Positions 1 through 8,171 of a DNA stretch of 64,000 bases are shown piece after piece; the first letter of the stretch is position 1, and every line of letters begins with the position of its first letter. Under the pieces are notes generated by a model. The model worked only from the letters and a program-made list of their open reading frames with translations, made no database searches and was not told where the DNA came from. Origin of the DNA: JAFANK01 sp036741695 (lineage in GTDB: Bacteria; Vulcanimicrobiota; Vulcanimicrobiia; Eremiobacterales; Eremiobacteraceae); assembly GCA_036741695.1 (NCBI GenBank), contig DAINRU010000001.1:71938-135937 (forward strand), read 5' to 3'. Position numbers and translations under genes: made by a program.

Positions 1-894
1 CTCGGCCTTCGGTTCGGCGAAGACCGATGAGGGTCTGGCGAGGAGGAATCCTTGGCCATACTCGACGCCGATCTCGATCAGCGTGGCAAGCTCTTCGACG
101 GTCTCGATGCCTTCGGCCAGCACCTTGGCGTCGATGCGCCGGGCGAAGATGATGATGGCGGAGACGAGTGCGTTCTTGGCACGGTCGCGGTCGATGTCGC
201 GCACGAGCGCGATGTCCAATTTGATGAAGTGCGGGCGGACCTCGGTGACGGCGCGCAGCGAGTTGTGGCCTGCGCCGGCGTCGTCGATGGCGACCTTGAA
301 CCCCTGGCGGTTGTAGTGGAGCAGCGTGCGTTTGAACAGGTCGAAGTCCTCGATGGCCTGCTTCTCCGTGATCTCGAGGACGATGCGCTCCTGGGCTAAG
401 CGGTTTTGATCGACGACGTCGCGCGACAGCGCCTCGTTGCGCTCTTCGAAGACGCGCGGGCTGATATTGAGGAAGAGATAGCAGCCGGGCGGGATGCCCG
501 AGGCGTTGGCGATGGCGCGGAAGCGGCAGATGCGTTCGAGCTGAGCGGCGACGCCGCGCTCGGCGGCGGTCGAGAACAAAGCGTCGGCGCTTTCCAGGCG
601 GGTGCCGATGGGGCCGCGCGAGAGCGCCTCGTAACCGAGCACGCTGCCGTCGGAGAGCGAGACGATGGGCTGGAAGAGCGTGCGGATGCGGCCTTCTTTG
701 AGCAGGCGATCGAAATCGTCGCCGCCGCCTTCGAGCGGTGCGGCGGGCGTTTCGTCAACGATGAGCGGGGGCGCGTGCGGATCGGGAAGCGGCGCGTCCG
801 CTTCGCCCTCGGGGCCCTGCGGCAACGGCGTGGCGTCGCCCGTGACAAAGCCGAGCAGCCGCCGAAAACGGTTGTTGAGCTTAGAGGGGGTCAT
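1..894 (-). CDS. EAL-domain cyclic-di-GMP phosphodiesterase, truncated by window edge
   Basis: The reverse strand is open from an ATG at 894 to base 1 (298 codons) and continues beyond the window. After a Pro/Ala-rich linker of about 60 residues, an EAL domain starts near residue 68, with YEALSR at 88-93, then NISPRVF, LEITEK, FIKLD and AEGIET. These motifs carry the metal- and c-di-GMP-binding residues of EAL phosphodiesterases, which linearise c-di-GMP to pGpG. The usual DDFG motif reads DDAGAG; both acidic residues are kept, so activity is plausible. No GGDEF or membrane segment is visible, so it is probably cytosolic. No clear Shine-Dalgarno precedes 894. It is divergent from the formate dehydrogenase operon across 196 bases. 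Confidence 0.9.
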   Translation of the reverse strand, partial: MTPSKLNNRFRRLLGFVTGDATPLPQGPEGEADAPLPDPHAPPLIVDETPAAPLEGGGDDFDRLLKEGRIRTLFQPIVSLSDGSVLGYEALSRGPIGTRLESADALFSTAAERGVAAQLERICRFRAIANASGIPPGCYLFLNISPRVFEERNEALSRDVVDQNRLAQERIVLEITEKQAIEDFDLFKRTLLHYNRQGFKVAIDDAGAGHNSLRAVTEVRPHFIKLDIALVRDIDRDRAKNALVSAIIIFARRIDAKVLAEGIETVEELATLIEIGVEYGQGFLLARPSSVFAEPKAE

Positions 895-1090
895 CGTTGC
901 ATGCGCCGCTCGCAAGGCCGTAAGAAAACCGGGTCACACTAAAGGGGTGGCCGCTACAGCCCTACTCGATTCATCGGCGGCCGGACCGGTGAAAGTTAAC
1001 GTTTGTCACTATGCTGTCCCGGCGATTCCTCTTTTGCGCTCCTCCACGCCATATGAAGGGCGCACTTTGCCGGATGTAGCAAGGACGAGC

Positions 1091-3010
1091 ATGGCCATTT
1101 CCAATGGTGGTTTCGCGCGTCTGACCGAGCCCATGGTGCGCGACGGCGAGCGCCTGCGGGTCGCGACCTGGGAGGAAGCGCTCGAACGGGCGGTCGGCGG
1201 GATAGCGAGTGCCGTCAAGGCGGGCGGTCCGAATGCGGTCGGCTTATTCAGCTGTTCGAAGACGACGAACGAGTTGAACTTCCTCAGCCAGAAGTTCGCG
1301 CGCGCCGTCATCGGCTGCAATAACGTCGACAGCTGCAACCGTACCTGACACGCTCCTAGCGTCGCCGGTCTGGCGGCGGTCTTCGGAGCAGGCGGCGGCA
1401 CGAGCTCCTATCAGGAGGTCGAGGAGACCGACCTGATCATCCTATGGGGATCGAACGCGCGCGAGACGCATCCGATCTTCTTCCATCACGTCACGCGCGG
1501 CGTGCGCAATGGCGCACAGCTCGTCGTCGTCGATCCACGCCGCACCGGCACCGCGCAATGGGCCGACACCTGGTTGGGCCTCAACGTGGGCAGCGACATC
1601 GCTCTTTCCAACGCCATGGCGCACGAGATCCTCGAGCGCGGTCTTGAGAACCGGACCTTTATCGAGCGGGCGACGAGCGGGTTCGATGAGTACCGCCGTA
1701 GCGTCGAGCGTTACACGCCGGAGATGGCCGCCGGCGTGACCGGCGTGCCGGCGGACGTCATCCGCCGCGTGGCGGTCGCGTATGCGTCGGCCGATCGCGC
1801 CATGATCTGCTGGACGCTTGGCATCACCGAACACCATAATGCCGTCGACAACGTCTTCGCCCTCATCAACTTGAGCCTGTTGACCGGTCACGTCGGCCGC
1901 TACGGCAGCGGCCTCAATCCGCTGCGCGGTCAGAACAACGTGCAGGGCGGCGGCGACATGGGCGCCATCCCTGACCGCTTGCCCGGTTTTCAGAGCCTGA
2001 GTGACGACGAGCTGCGCGGAAAGTTCGAGCGCGCGTGGGGCGTGAAGATCCCAAGCAAGCGCGGCTGGCGGCTCAACGAGATGTTCGAAGCGATGGAACG
2101 CGGCGAGCTGCGCGCGCTCTACGTCATCGGCGAGAATCCGCTCGTCTCCGAGGCCGACCGCAGCCGCGCCGAACACATCTTGTCAAACGTCGACCACCTC
2201 ATCGTGCAGGATCTCTTCCTCACCCAAACTGCGGAGCTGGCCGACGTGGTCCTGCCGGCGGCGGCCGGCTGGTGCGAATCTGAGGGCACGGTGACGAACT
2301 CGGAACGCCGCGTGCAGCGCGTGCGCAAGATCGTCGATCCGCCAGGCAACGCGCGCGACGACCTCGCGATCCTGTGCGATATCGCCCGCGGCCTGGGCCA
2401 CGATCTCGGTCACCCGAGCGCTGAGGAGCTGTGGAACGAAGTGCGCAGCTTGAGCCCGATGCATGCCGGCATGTCGTACGAGCGCCTCGAGCGTCTCGGC
2501 GGCTTGCGCTGGCCCTGCCCTGACGATCAGCACCCCGGCACAATGTTCTTGCACGGCCGGCTATGGGAAAGCCCCGTACGTGGTCCCCGTGCGCCTTTCA
2601 ACGTGGTCGAAAACGAAGGACCGGTGGACGAGATCACGCCTGAATTCCCGCTGCTGCTCACGACTGGTCGCCGTCTGGACTCGTTCAACTCGGGCGTGCA
2701 GAGCGGCGACTACACCTCGCCCTTGCGCCGCGACGAGTCGCTGGATGTGTCGCCGGAAGACGCCGTCCGGTACGATGTCGCGGACGGCGAGCGGGTCAGG
2801 GTGAGCTCGCGTCGCGGTTCGGTCGTGGTCGCTGTACGGATCGACCCATCGCTGCGGGCGGGCCTGGCTTTCATGACATTCCATTTCGACGTGCCGACCA
2901 ACGTGCTGACGATCGAAGCCAACGATCCAAAGTCGGGCACGGCCGAGTTCAAGGCTTCTGCCATACGAATCGACAAGCTCCCCGCGGCTGCGATCGCAGC
3001 CGGAGAGTGA
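1091..3010 (+). CDS. fdhF: Formate dehydrogenase catalytic subunit, selenocysteine-containing, lacking the N-terminal Fe4S domain
   Basis: This molybdopterin oxidoreductase catalyses interconversion of formate and CO2. Read from ATG 1091 (AAGGA five bases upstream) through an in-frame TGA at 1346-1348, it is a 639-residue chain with selenocysteine at position 86. The context is DSCNRT-Sec-HAPSVAGL, the exact active-site signature of E. coli FdhF (Sec followed by His). Downstream motifs also match: LRGQNNVQGGGDMGA (active-site Arg), ENPLVSEAD, and a C-terminal molybdopterin-dinucleotide-binding domain from about residue 530. FDH proteins normally begin with a CxxCxxxC 4Fe-4S domain; this one starts just after it (FARLTEPM), and the missing part is encoded at the end of the gene at 4896-5828. 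The next gene starts 3 bp downstream. The alternative reading, two broken ORFs, is contradicted by the SECIS and by continuous homology on both sides. Confidence 0.93.
1352..1389 (+). promoter_or_regulatory. Bacterial SECIS element for selenocysteine insertion
   Basis: Just downstream of TGA 1346-1348, GTCGCC (1361-1366) pairs with GGCGGC (1372-1377) and closes a GGTCT apical loop (1367-1371). An outer stem GCTCC (1352-1356)/GGAGC (1385-1389) lies below an internal loop. The GGTCT loop and its distance of 18 bases from the UGA are the same as in the E. coli fdhF SECIS, which is bound by elongation factor SelB. The sequence is also coding, as in other bacterial SECIS elements. Confidence 0.9.
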
Positions 3011-3013
3011 TCG

Positions 3014-4864
3014 TTGGACCTCCACTTCACCGCCGCACAGCCGAGCGACGCGGAACGCGAGGCGGTTGACGCGCTCTTGGGGCCGCCCGCATCCAGATGG
3101 GAGGGCGGTGCGCGCTCCGAGCGTGACGGGCATGTCTCGTTCGGCGGCCACGATGCGCGCAAGCACCGCACGCAGCTCTTGCCCGCCTTGCACGCGGTCA
3201 ACGATCGTGTCGGATGGATCAGCGAAGGGGCGATCAACTACATCTGTCAGCGCCTGACCGTTCCTCCGGCCGACGCCTACGGCGTGGCGAGCTTCTATGG
3301 GCTCTTTTCGACCACGCCGCGGCCGCCGTTGGTCCTGCATGTGTGTGATGACGTAGTGTGCATGGCTTTGGGAGCCGGCGACGTGTGTGCCGCTCTTGAG
3401 ACGTGTGCCGGCGCTGCTGGTGCATCGAAGGATGGCGCAACTACGGCCTGGCAGCGAAGCCCTTGTCTGGGGTTATGCGACAAAGGCCCCGCGGCATTGT
3501 TGCTCATCGGCAAGAAATTGGGATTGTGGCCTTTCCGAGGCGCCGTACGGGCGCCGATCGATGCCGAACAGGCCTGCCAGTTCTTCGAGCCAAAAATCGG
3601 CGATCGCAGCTCCACGTTCGATGTGCGCAAGTCAGCGCGTTCCGGTACGCGATTGTTGCGCCGCATCGTGCAAGGCGTCGGATGCCAGAGCCTCGATGAC
3701 TACAGATCTTCGGGCGGCTACGCGTCGCTGCGGCGCGCTTTTGATCTCGGCGCCAGCGGCATCATTCGCGAGGTGACCGACTCCAAACTTACGGGACGCG
3801 GAGGTGCGGCATTTCCGACCGGCCGCAAGTGGGAAGCGGTCGCGCGCGAACCGGAGCGTCCTCATTACATAGTATGCAACGCTGATGAATCCGAGCCAGG
3901 CACGTTCAAGGATCGCGTGCTCATGGAAGAGGACCCGTTCGCCATCATCGAGGCCATGACAATCGCGGCGATCGCCGGCGGCTGCGAACACGGCTACATC
4001 TACGTACGCGGTGAATATCCGCAGGCAGAACAGAGCATTTCACGCGCGATCGAGCAAGCGCGCCGGCATGGCATGCTCGGGCCCGACGTTATGGAACGGG
4101 GTGTGTCATTCGACATCGAGCTGCGTCGCGGAGCGGGGGCCTACATCTGCGGCGAGGAGACGGCGCTCTTCAACTCGATCGAAGGGTTTCGCGGCGAGCC
4201 ACGCAACAAGCCGCCGTTTCCCGTGCAGAAAGGGCTCTTCGGCAAGCCGACGATCATCAACAACGTCGAGACGCTCGCCAACGTTCTGGATATCGTGCTG
4301 GATGGCGGGCAAGCGTACGCCGCAACTGGCACCGCGGACTCGACCGGCACGAAGCTTTTCTGCCTCTCCGGACACGTGGCCAAGCCGGGTCTCTACGAGG
4401 TCGCCTTCGGTACCACGCTTCGCGTTCTCATCGAACTGGCAGGCGGGGTGCGCTCGGGTCACCGTCTGCAAGCCGTGCTCCTGGGAGGCGCGGCGGGCGC
4501 ATTCGTCACGCCAGACGAGCTCGATACGCCGCTCACCTTTGACGGCGTGCGTGCGATCAAGGCGACCTTGGGATCGGGCGTCGTCATCGTCTTCGACGAG
4601 ACCACCGATCTCAAAGCGATACTGGCGCGCATCGCGGCGTTCTTCCGCGACGAATCCTGCGGACAGTGCGTGCCCTGCCGCGTCGGTACCGTCCGGCAAG
4701 AAGAGCTCTTGGCGCGCATGGCATCCGGTACGGCGCATTCCGACGAGCGCACGCTGCTCGGCGAGATCGGCCAGGTCATGCGCGATGCCTCGATCTGCGG
4801 ACTGGGCCAGACCGCATCGAGCGCGATCGAATCTGCGCTGGCCAAGTTCGCGCTGTTCGGGTGA
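3014..4864 (+). CDS. NuoE-NuoF fusion, NADH-linked diaphorase subunit of formate dehydrogenase
   Basis: A 616-residue fusion of the two diaphorase modules of complex I-like enzymes. Residues 1 to about 185 are NuoE-like, a thioredoxin fold with 2Fe-2S ligands C111, C116, C151 and C155. The rest is NuoF-like: glycine-rich NAD/FMN-binding LTGRGGAAFPTGRKW, NADESEPGTFKDR, RRGAGAYICGEETAL, and near residue 550 the 4Fe-4S site ESCGQCVPCRVGT with a later DASICGLGQ. It passes electrons between NAD(H) and the iron-sulfur chain that leads to the formate site. The start is TTG 3014, with GGAG nine bases upstream and only 3 bp after the catalytic gene. It is cytosolic. NuoEF fusions are known in soluble formate dehydrogenases and hydrogenases. 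Confidence 0.93.
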   Translation: MDLHFTAAQPSDAEREAVDALLGPPASRWEGGARSERDGHVSFGGHDARKHRTQLLPALHAVNDRVGWISEGAINYICQRLTVPPADAYGVASFYGLFSTTPRPPLVLHVCDDVVCMALGAGDVCAALETCAGAAGASKDGATTAWQRSPCLGLCDKGPAALLLIGKKLGLWPFRGAVRAPIDAEQACQFFEPKIGDRSSTFDVRKSARSGTRLLRRIVQGVGCQSLDDYRSSGGYASLRRAFDLGASGIIREVTDSKLTGRGGAAFPTGRKWEAVAREPERPHYIVCNADESEPGTFKDRVLMEEDPFAIIEAMTIAAIAGGCEHGYIYVRGEYPQAEQSISRAIEQARRHGMLGPDVMERGVSFDIELRRGAGAYICGEETALFNSIEGFRGEPRNKPPFPVQKGLFGKPTIINNVETLANVLDIVLDGGQAYAATGTADSTGTKLFCLSGHVAKPGLYEVAFGTTLRVLIELAGGVRSGHRLQAVLLGGAAGAFVTPDELDTPLTFDGVRAIKATLGSGVVIVFDETTDLKAILARIAAFFRDESCGQCVPCRVGTVRQEELLARMASGTAHSDERTLLGEIGQVMRDASICGLGQTASSAIESALAKFALFG

Positions 4865-4895
4865 GATGCCACATGGGAAAGGACGCTCGAGCCTG

Positions 4896-5828
4896 ATGGG
4901 AGACGAACGCACGGTCAGCGTTGAGATCGACGGCACCGCCGTCACCGTCAAGGAAGGATGGACGATCCTGCAGGCGGCCCGAGCGTGCGGCATCGACACG
5001 CCGACCTTGTGCTACCTCGAGAACTTGACCCCGGTCAACGTGTGCCGCGTCTGCGTGGTCGAACTCGAAGGGGCGCGCACGCTCGTCCCCGCCTGTTCGC
5101 GTGCCTGCGAAAAGGGCATGAAGATCAAGACCGACAGCGAGCGCGTGCGTACCAGCCGCCGGATGGTGCTCGAGTTCTTGGCGTCGTCGGTCGATGTTTC
5201 ACTGGCGACCGACATGCAGCGTCAGATGCAACGCTACGGAGCGCAGCCGGCGCGCTATGGCAAGCCGGCCACTCCCGCGGCCGCGGGCGAGCGCGACGCG
5301 ACCCCCGCTGGACATCACCACGCATCTAACGGTCAGGCCGCCCACACCGTCGCTCAGCCGGTGAAGCGCGACAACGACCTCTACGTGCGCGATTACAGCA
5401 AATGCATCTTATGCTACAAGTGCGTCGAAGCATGCGGCACCGACGCGCAGAACACGTTCGCCATCGCCGTCGCCGGCCGAGGCTTTGACGCGCGCATCTC
5501 CACCGAATACGCAGTGCCGCTGCCCGATTCGGCATGCGTGTACTGCGGCAATTGCATCGGCGTGTGCCCGACCGGCGCGCTCATGTTCACGACCGAACAC
5601 GACATGCGCGCCGCAGGCACCTGGGACGAGTCTCGGCAGACGAGCGGCGACACGATCTGTCCGTACTGCGGCGTCGGCTGCACCTTGACCGTGCACGCGC
5701 AAGACGGAGACATCGTCAAGGTGAGCTCACCGCTCGACCACGAGGTCGGCCACGGCCATCTCTGCATCAAGGGCCGCTTCGGCTGGCAGTTCGTGGGCAA
5801 GGGCGTGGGAAAAAATAAACGGACCTAA
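4896..5828 (+). CDS. NuoG-like iron-sulfur subunit fused to the displaced Fe4S domain of formate dehydrogenase
   Basis: A 310-residue electron-transfer subunit. It contains a plant-type 2Fe-2S domain (ligands C39, C50, C53, C67), then two ferredoxin 4Fe-4S motifs (CILCYKCVEAC and CVYCGNCIGVCP). A final domain follows (CPYCGVGC ... HGHLCIKGRFGW) that is normally the N-terminal 4Fe-4S domain of the formate dehydrogenase catalytic chain. The His-Cys cluster that usually follows the 2Fe-2S domain (HPLDC...C) is replaced by cysteine-free SLATDMQRQMQRYG. The start at ATG 4896 fits NuoG homologues; ATG 4866 in the same frame is an alternative. The last codons and the TAA stop are supplied by the palindromic repeat at 5818, so the true ancestral C-terminus may have been cut. 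Confidence 0.88.
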   Translation: MGDERTVSVEIDGTAVTVKEGWTILQAARACGIDTPTLCYLENLTPVNVCRVCVVELEGARTLVPACSRACEKGMKIKTDSERVRTSRRMVLEFLASSVDVSLATDMQRQMQRYGAQPARYGKPATPAAAGERDATPAGHHHASNGQAAHTVAQPVKRDNDLYVRDYSKCILCYKCVEACGTDAQNTFAIAVAGRGFDARISTEYAVPLPDSACVYCGNCIGVCPTGALMFTTEHDMRAAGTWDESRQTSGDTICPYCGVGCTLTVHAQDGDIVKVSSPLDHEVGHGHLCIKGRFGWQFVGKGVGKNKRT

Positions 5829-5837
5829 AGGTCCGTT
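5810..5837 (-). terminator. Rho-independent terminator of the ferredoxin gene
   Basis: Read on the minus strand, the perfect 9-bp hairpin AACGGACCT/AGGTCCGTT is followed by TATTTTTT, an intrinsic-terminator arrangement 36 bases past the ferredoxin stop. It is built from the palindromic repeat and also lies across the 3' end of the formate dehydrogenase operon. Confidence 0.6.
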
Positions 5838-5844
5838 GCTTCAA
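5818..5844 (+). repeat. Palindromic repeat, copy 1
   Basis: AACGGACCT-AA-AGGTCCGTT followed by GCTTCAA. These 27 bases recur identically at 63576-63602 and, in inverted orientation, at 60305-60331; the 20-bp palindrome core also recurs at 43360-43379. In this copy TAA at 5826-5828, inside the palindrome, is the stop codon of the NuoG-like gene. Confidence 0.85.
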
Positions 5845-5872
5845 GCTCCGTTGGATCCGAATCGTTACGGCA

Positions 5873-6115
5873 CTATTTGGTGAACCAGTCCGCGTTGATC
5901 TTGGTGTAGTCTTTCCACTCCTCGGGCACTTCGGTCTCATTGTAGATGGCATTCACCGGACACGCGGCAACGCAGGCGCCGCAGTCGATGCACACGCTTG
6001 GATCGATGTAGAGCTGCGGGTCTTCATCGGCGCCCTTGATGCAATCGACCGGACAGACGTCGACACACGACTTGTCCTTGACGGTGATGCATGGCTGGCA
6101 GATGACGTAGGTCAA
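5873..6115 (-). CDS. fdxA: Seven-iron (3Fe-4S/4Fe-4S) ferredoxin
   Basis: An 80-residue low-potential electron carrier. CQPCITVKDKSCVDVCP gives the 3Fe-4S-type site and CIDCGACVAACP the 4Fe-4S site, with the conserved YIDPSVCIDCGAC context of bacterial 7Fe ferredoxins. Its start is TTG at 6115, preceded at five bases by a strong AGGAGG. It converges on the formate dehydrogenase operon 44 bp away, and the two share the palindromic hairpin between them. A role as redox partner of the dehydrogenase is an inference from position only. Confidence 0.92.
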   Translation of the reverse strand: MTYVICQPCITVKDKSCVDVCPVDCIKGADEDPQLYIDPSVCIDCGACVAACPVNAIYNETEVPEEWKDYTKINADWFTK

Positions 6116-6218
6116 AGAGCGCCTCCTGAAAAGTAGTGGGCAGGCTTTCTTGTCGACACTTCGTGGAACCTACTGCGCGCCCAGCGTCGCGGACTCCAAA
6201 ACGCACACTGACCCGCGC

Positions 6219-6920
6219 TCAACCTGACGTGGCGGCGGCGGGCTTGGCGTCGTCCAGCCTGCGCGACAGCACGGCGGCTCCGGCCATATCCTGGATGAAG
6301 TGGCCGAGCATGCACGGATACAACGAACCTGTGACGAGGAAGACGCACGCGTAGAGAAACCCCGTGATGGTCGCCCCGATCACGCCCGTCTTTCCCTGAT
6401 ACGCGTGTCCGATGCCGAAGGCCACGCTGGAAAGCACGGCCCCTACGATGAGGCTGCCGGTCATGGAGCCGATGATGCTGAGCGCATAGCCGCGGTAGAG
6501 GAACTCCTCGCAGATGCCGGCGCTCGCCGCCACCGGCACGAACAGTATCCACTCACCTCGGTCGGTCGGGACGACAGCGCGCAGAGCACGCGCATAGTCG
6601 CCCTCGAGCACGCGCCGCGAACCGCCGAGGCTTGCCAAGACGGGCGCGACGAGCGTCACGAGGCCCACGAGCAGTTCAACGATGTAGCGCGGCGGCCGCA
6701 ATCCGACCGACGCCGGCTCGAGATGATGCAAGCGAAGGGCGTATAAAGCTAAAGCGGTAAGAGACCACAGGATCACGATCGTGCGAGCGTAGCGTAGGTA
6801 CTTGCCCGCCGAGGCAGATGCCGCGGCACGGATGCGCTTGCCGGTCCACAGCGACACCAGCGGCAACGCGATGATGAGGATGAGCAAGGTCAGGATGATC
6901 ATGACTGTTGGGTGCGGCAT
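6219..6920 (-). CDS. CPBP-family intramembrane metalloprotease (CAAX protease/Abi type)
   Basis: A 233-residue polytopic membrane protein. It carries the glutamate/arginine motif EEFLYRGYAL, then GHAYQGKTG and GHFIQDMAG, the histidine motifs of the CPBP (type II CAAX prenyl protease-like) glutamic/metallo-protease family. Hydrophobic segments flank each motif, the first near residues 5-24. Substrates cannot be read from sequence; relatives act in peptide maturation, bacteriocin immunity or membrane-protein processing. It starts at ATG 6920 and is divergent from the MFS gene 57 bp away. About 100 bases to its ferredoxin neighbour hold no gene. Confidence 0.85.
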   Translation of the reverse strand: MPHPTVMIILTLLILIIALPLVSLWTGKRIRAAASASAGKYLRYARTIVILWSLTALALYALRLHHLEPASVGLRPPRYIVELLVGLVTLVAPVLASLGGSRRVLEGDYARALRAVVPTDRGEWILFVPVAASAGICEEFLYRGYALSIIGSMTGSLIVGAVLSSVAFGIGHAYQGKTGVIGATITGFLYACVFLVTGSLYPCMLGHFIQDMAGAAVLSRRLDDAKPAAATSG

Positions 6921-6977
6921 CGAGCCTGCCCTTAGGGCGCGGGGGCGTCAAGCCCTCGTCCGGGAGGCGCGCCGGGC

Positions 6978-8171
6978 GTGAACCGCAAGGTGTTGAGCAT
7001 CTTGTCGCTGGGACACCTGAGCGTCGATATCGGCGCGGGTGCGCTTCCCGCGCTGCTGCCCTTTTTGCAGCGTGAGTTCCACTTCTCGTACTTCTGGCTG
7101 GCCGCACTCGTCATGACGTCCGGCGTCATCTCGTCGGTCATGCAGCCGGTCTTCGGCGTGGCGTCGGATAATCTGCGCACGAGGTTCCTCTTGCCCATCG
7201 GGGTCTTCTTAGCGCTGGCGGGATATGCAGGCGTGGGGATCGCGAGCAGCTACGCGCTCGTCGTGATCCTCGTGGCTGTGGCCGGCATCGGCTCGGCCAT
7301 GTATCACCCCGAGGCGACGAAGTCAGCGCGCACGGTCTCGGGCCTCTTCCCCACCACGGGTAGCTCGCTGTTCGCGGTCGGCGGGAATATCGGGGTCGCG
7401 CTTGGGCCTCTCATCGTGACCGCGCTGGTCGCCTGGCATGGTCTTCACGGCATGTGGCTCTTGATCGTGCCCGCGGTCGTGGTCGCCGTCGTCGTCGCGA
7501 CCGTCGTCCCCACCGTGACGAAAGCCCACGAGGCGCACGAAGCTCGTGCGCGCCTGCGACCGGTCGACGGCAACAACGTGCAGGTCATGGGCATCCTCGT
7601 GGCCATGACCTCGCTGCGCTCCATGGTCTACTCCGGTGTGCTCACCTTCATGCCGCTCTACGCCGTCAACGTCTTGCACCAGCACGTCAACCGCAACGCG
7701 CTCTTGCTCTTCATCTTCTTGGGCACGGGCGCTCTGGCCAATCTAGCGGCCGGACCGATCGCCGACCGTTACGGCGTCAAGCGCAGCATGAGCCTCAGCC
7801 TGGCCTTCGCGCCGTTCGCGCTCGCGCTCTATCTGCTGTCGTCGGGCGTCCTCGCTCTCATCGGCCTGGCGCTTGCCGGCGCCATGCTCATCGGCACGTT
7901 CTCGAGTGCCGTGGTCATGGGGATGGAGTACATGCCCAACCGCATGGCGCTCGCCTCGGCTTTGCTCATCGGGTTCTCCAGCGGGGTCGGCGGACTCGGC
8001 GTCGGATTGCTGGGGAGAGTCGCCGACGCCTACGGCCTCATCCCCACCGTGTGGGCGCTCGTCGCCGTCGCTGCGCTGGCCTACGGCCTGACCTTCGCGC
8101 TGCCCAAGACAAGACCCGCGACCCATTTCATGCCCGACATGGCCGCGCCCGAGCTCTCGCGTGGCAGCTGA
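6978..8171 (+). CDS. MFS transporter, fosmidomycin-resistance (Fsr) type
   Basis: A 397-residue major facilitator with about twelve membrane segments. It matches the Fsr-like pattern: an N-terminal ILSLGHLSVD, a long first helix pair, and GIGSAMYHPEATKSARTVSG in TM4-TM5, in which the conserved YHPE is characteristic of fosmidomycin-resistance exporters. The actual substrate is unknown. The start is GTG 6978 behind GGGAGGC. Its last 11 bases overlap the polA start, so the two are probably co-transcribed. Confidence 0.85.
   Translation: MNRKVLSILSLGHLSVDIGAGALPALLPFLQREFHFSYFWLAALVMTSGVISSVMQPVFGVASDNLRTRFLLPIGVFLALAGYAGVGIASSYALVVILVAVAGIGSAMYHPEATKSARTVSGLFPTTGSSLFAVGGNIGVALGPLIVTALVAWHGLHGMWLLIVPAVVVAVVVATVVPTVTKAHEAHEARARLRPVDGNNVQVMGILVAMTSLRSMVYSGVLTFMPLYAVNVLHQHVNRNALLLFIFLGTGALANLAAGPIADRYGVKRSMSLSLAFAPFALALYLLSSGVLALIGLALAGAMLIGTFSSAVVMGMEYMPNRMALASALLIGFSSGVGGLGVGLLGRVADAYGLIPTVWALVAVAALAYGLTFALPKTRPATHFMPDMAAPELSRGS

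Noticed and set aside
1346..1348. A nonsense mutation making the formate dehydrogenase a pseudogene
   Set aside because: Homology is continuous on both sides, the stop is TGA at the exact Sec position, and a correct SECIS follows.
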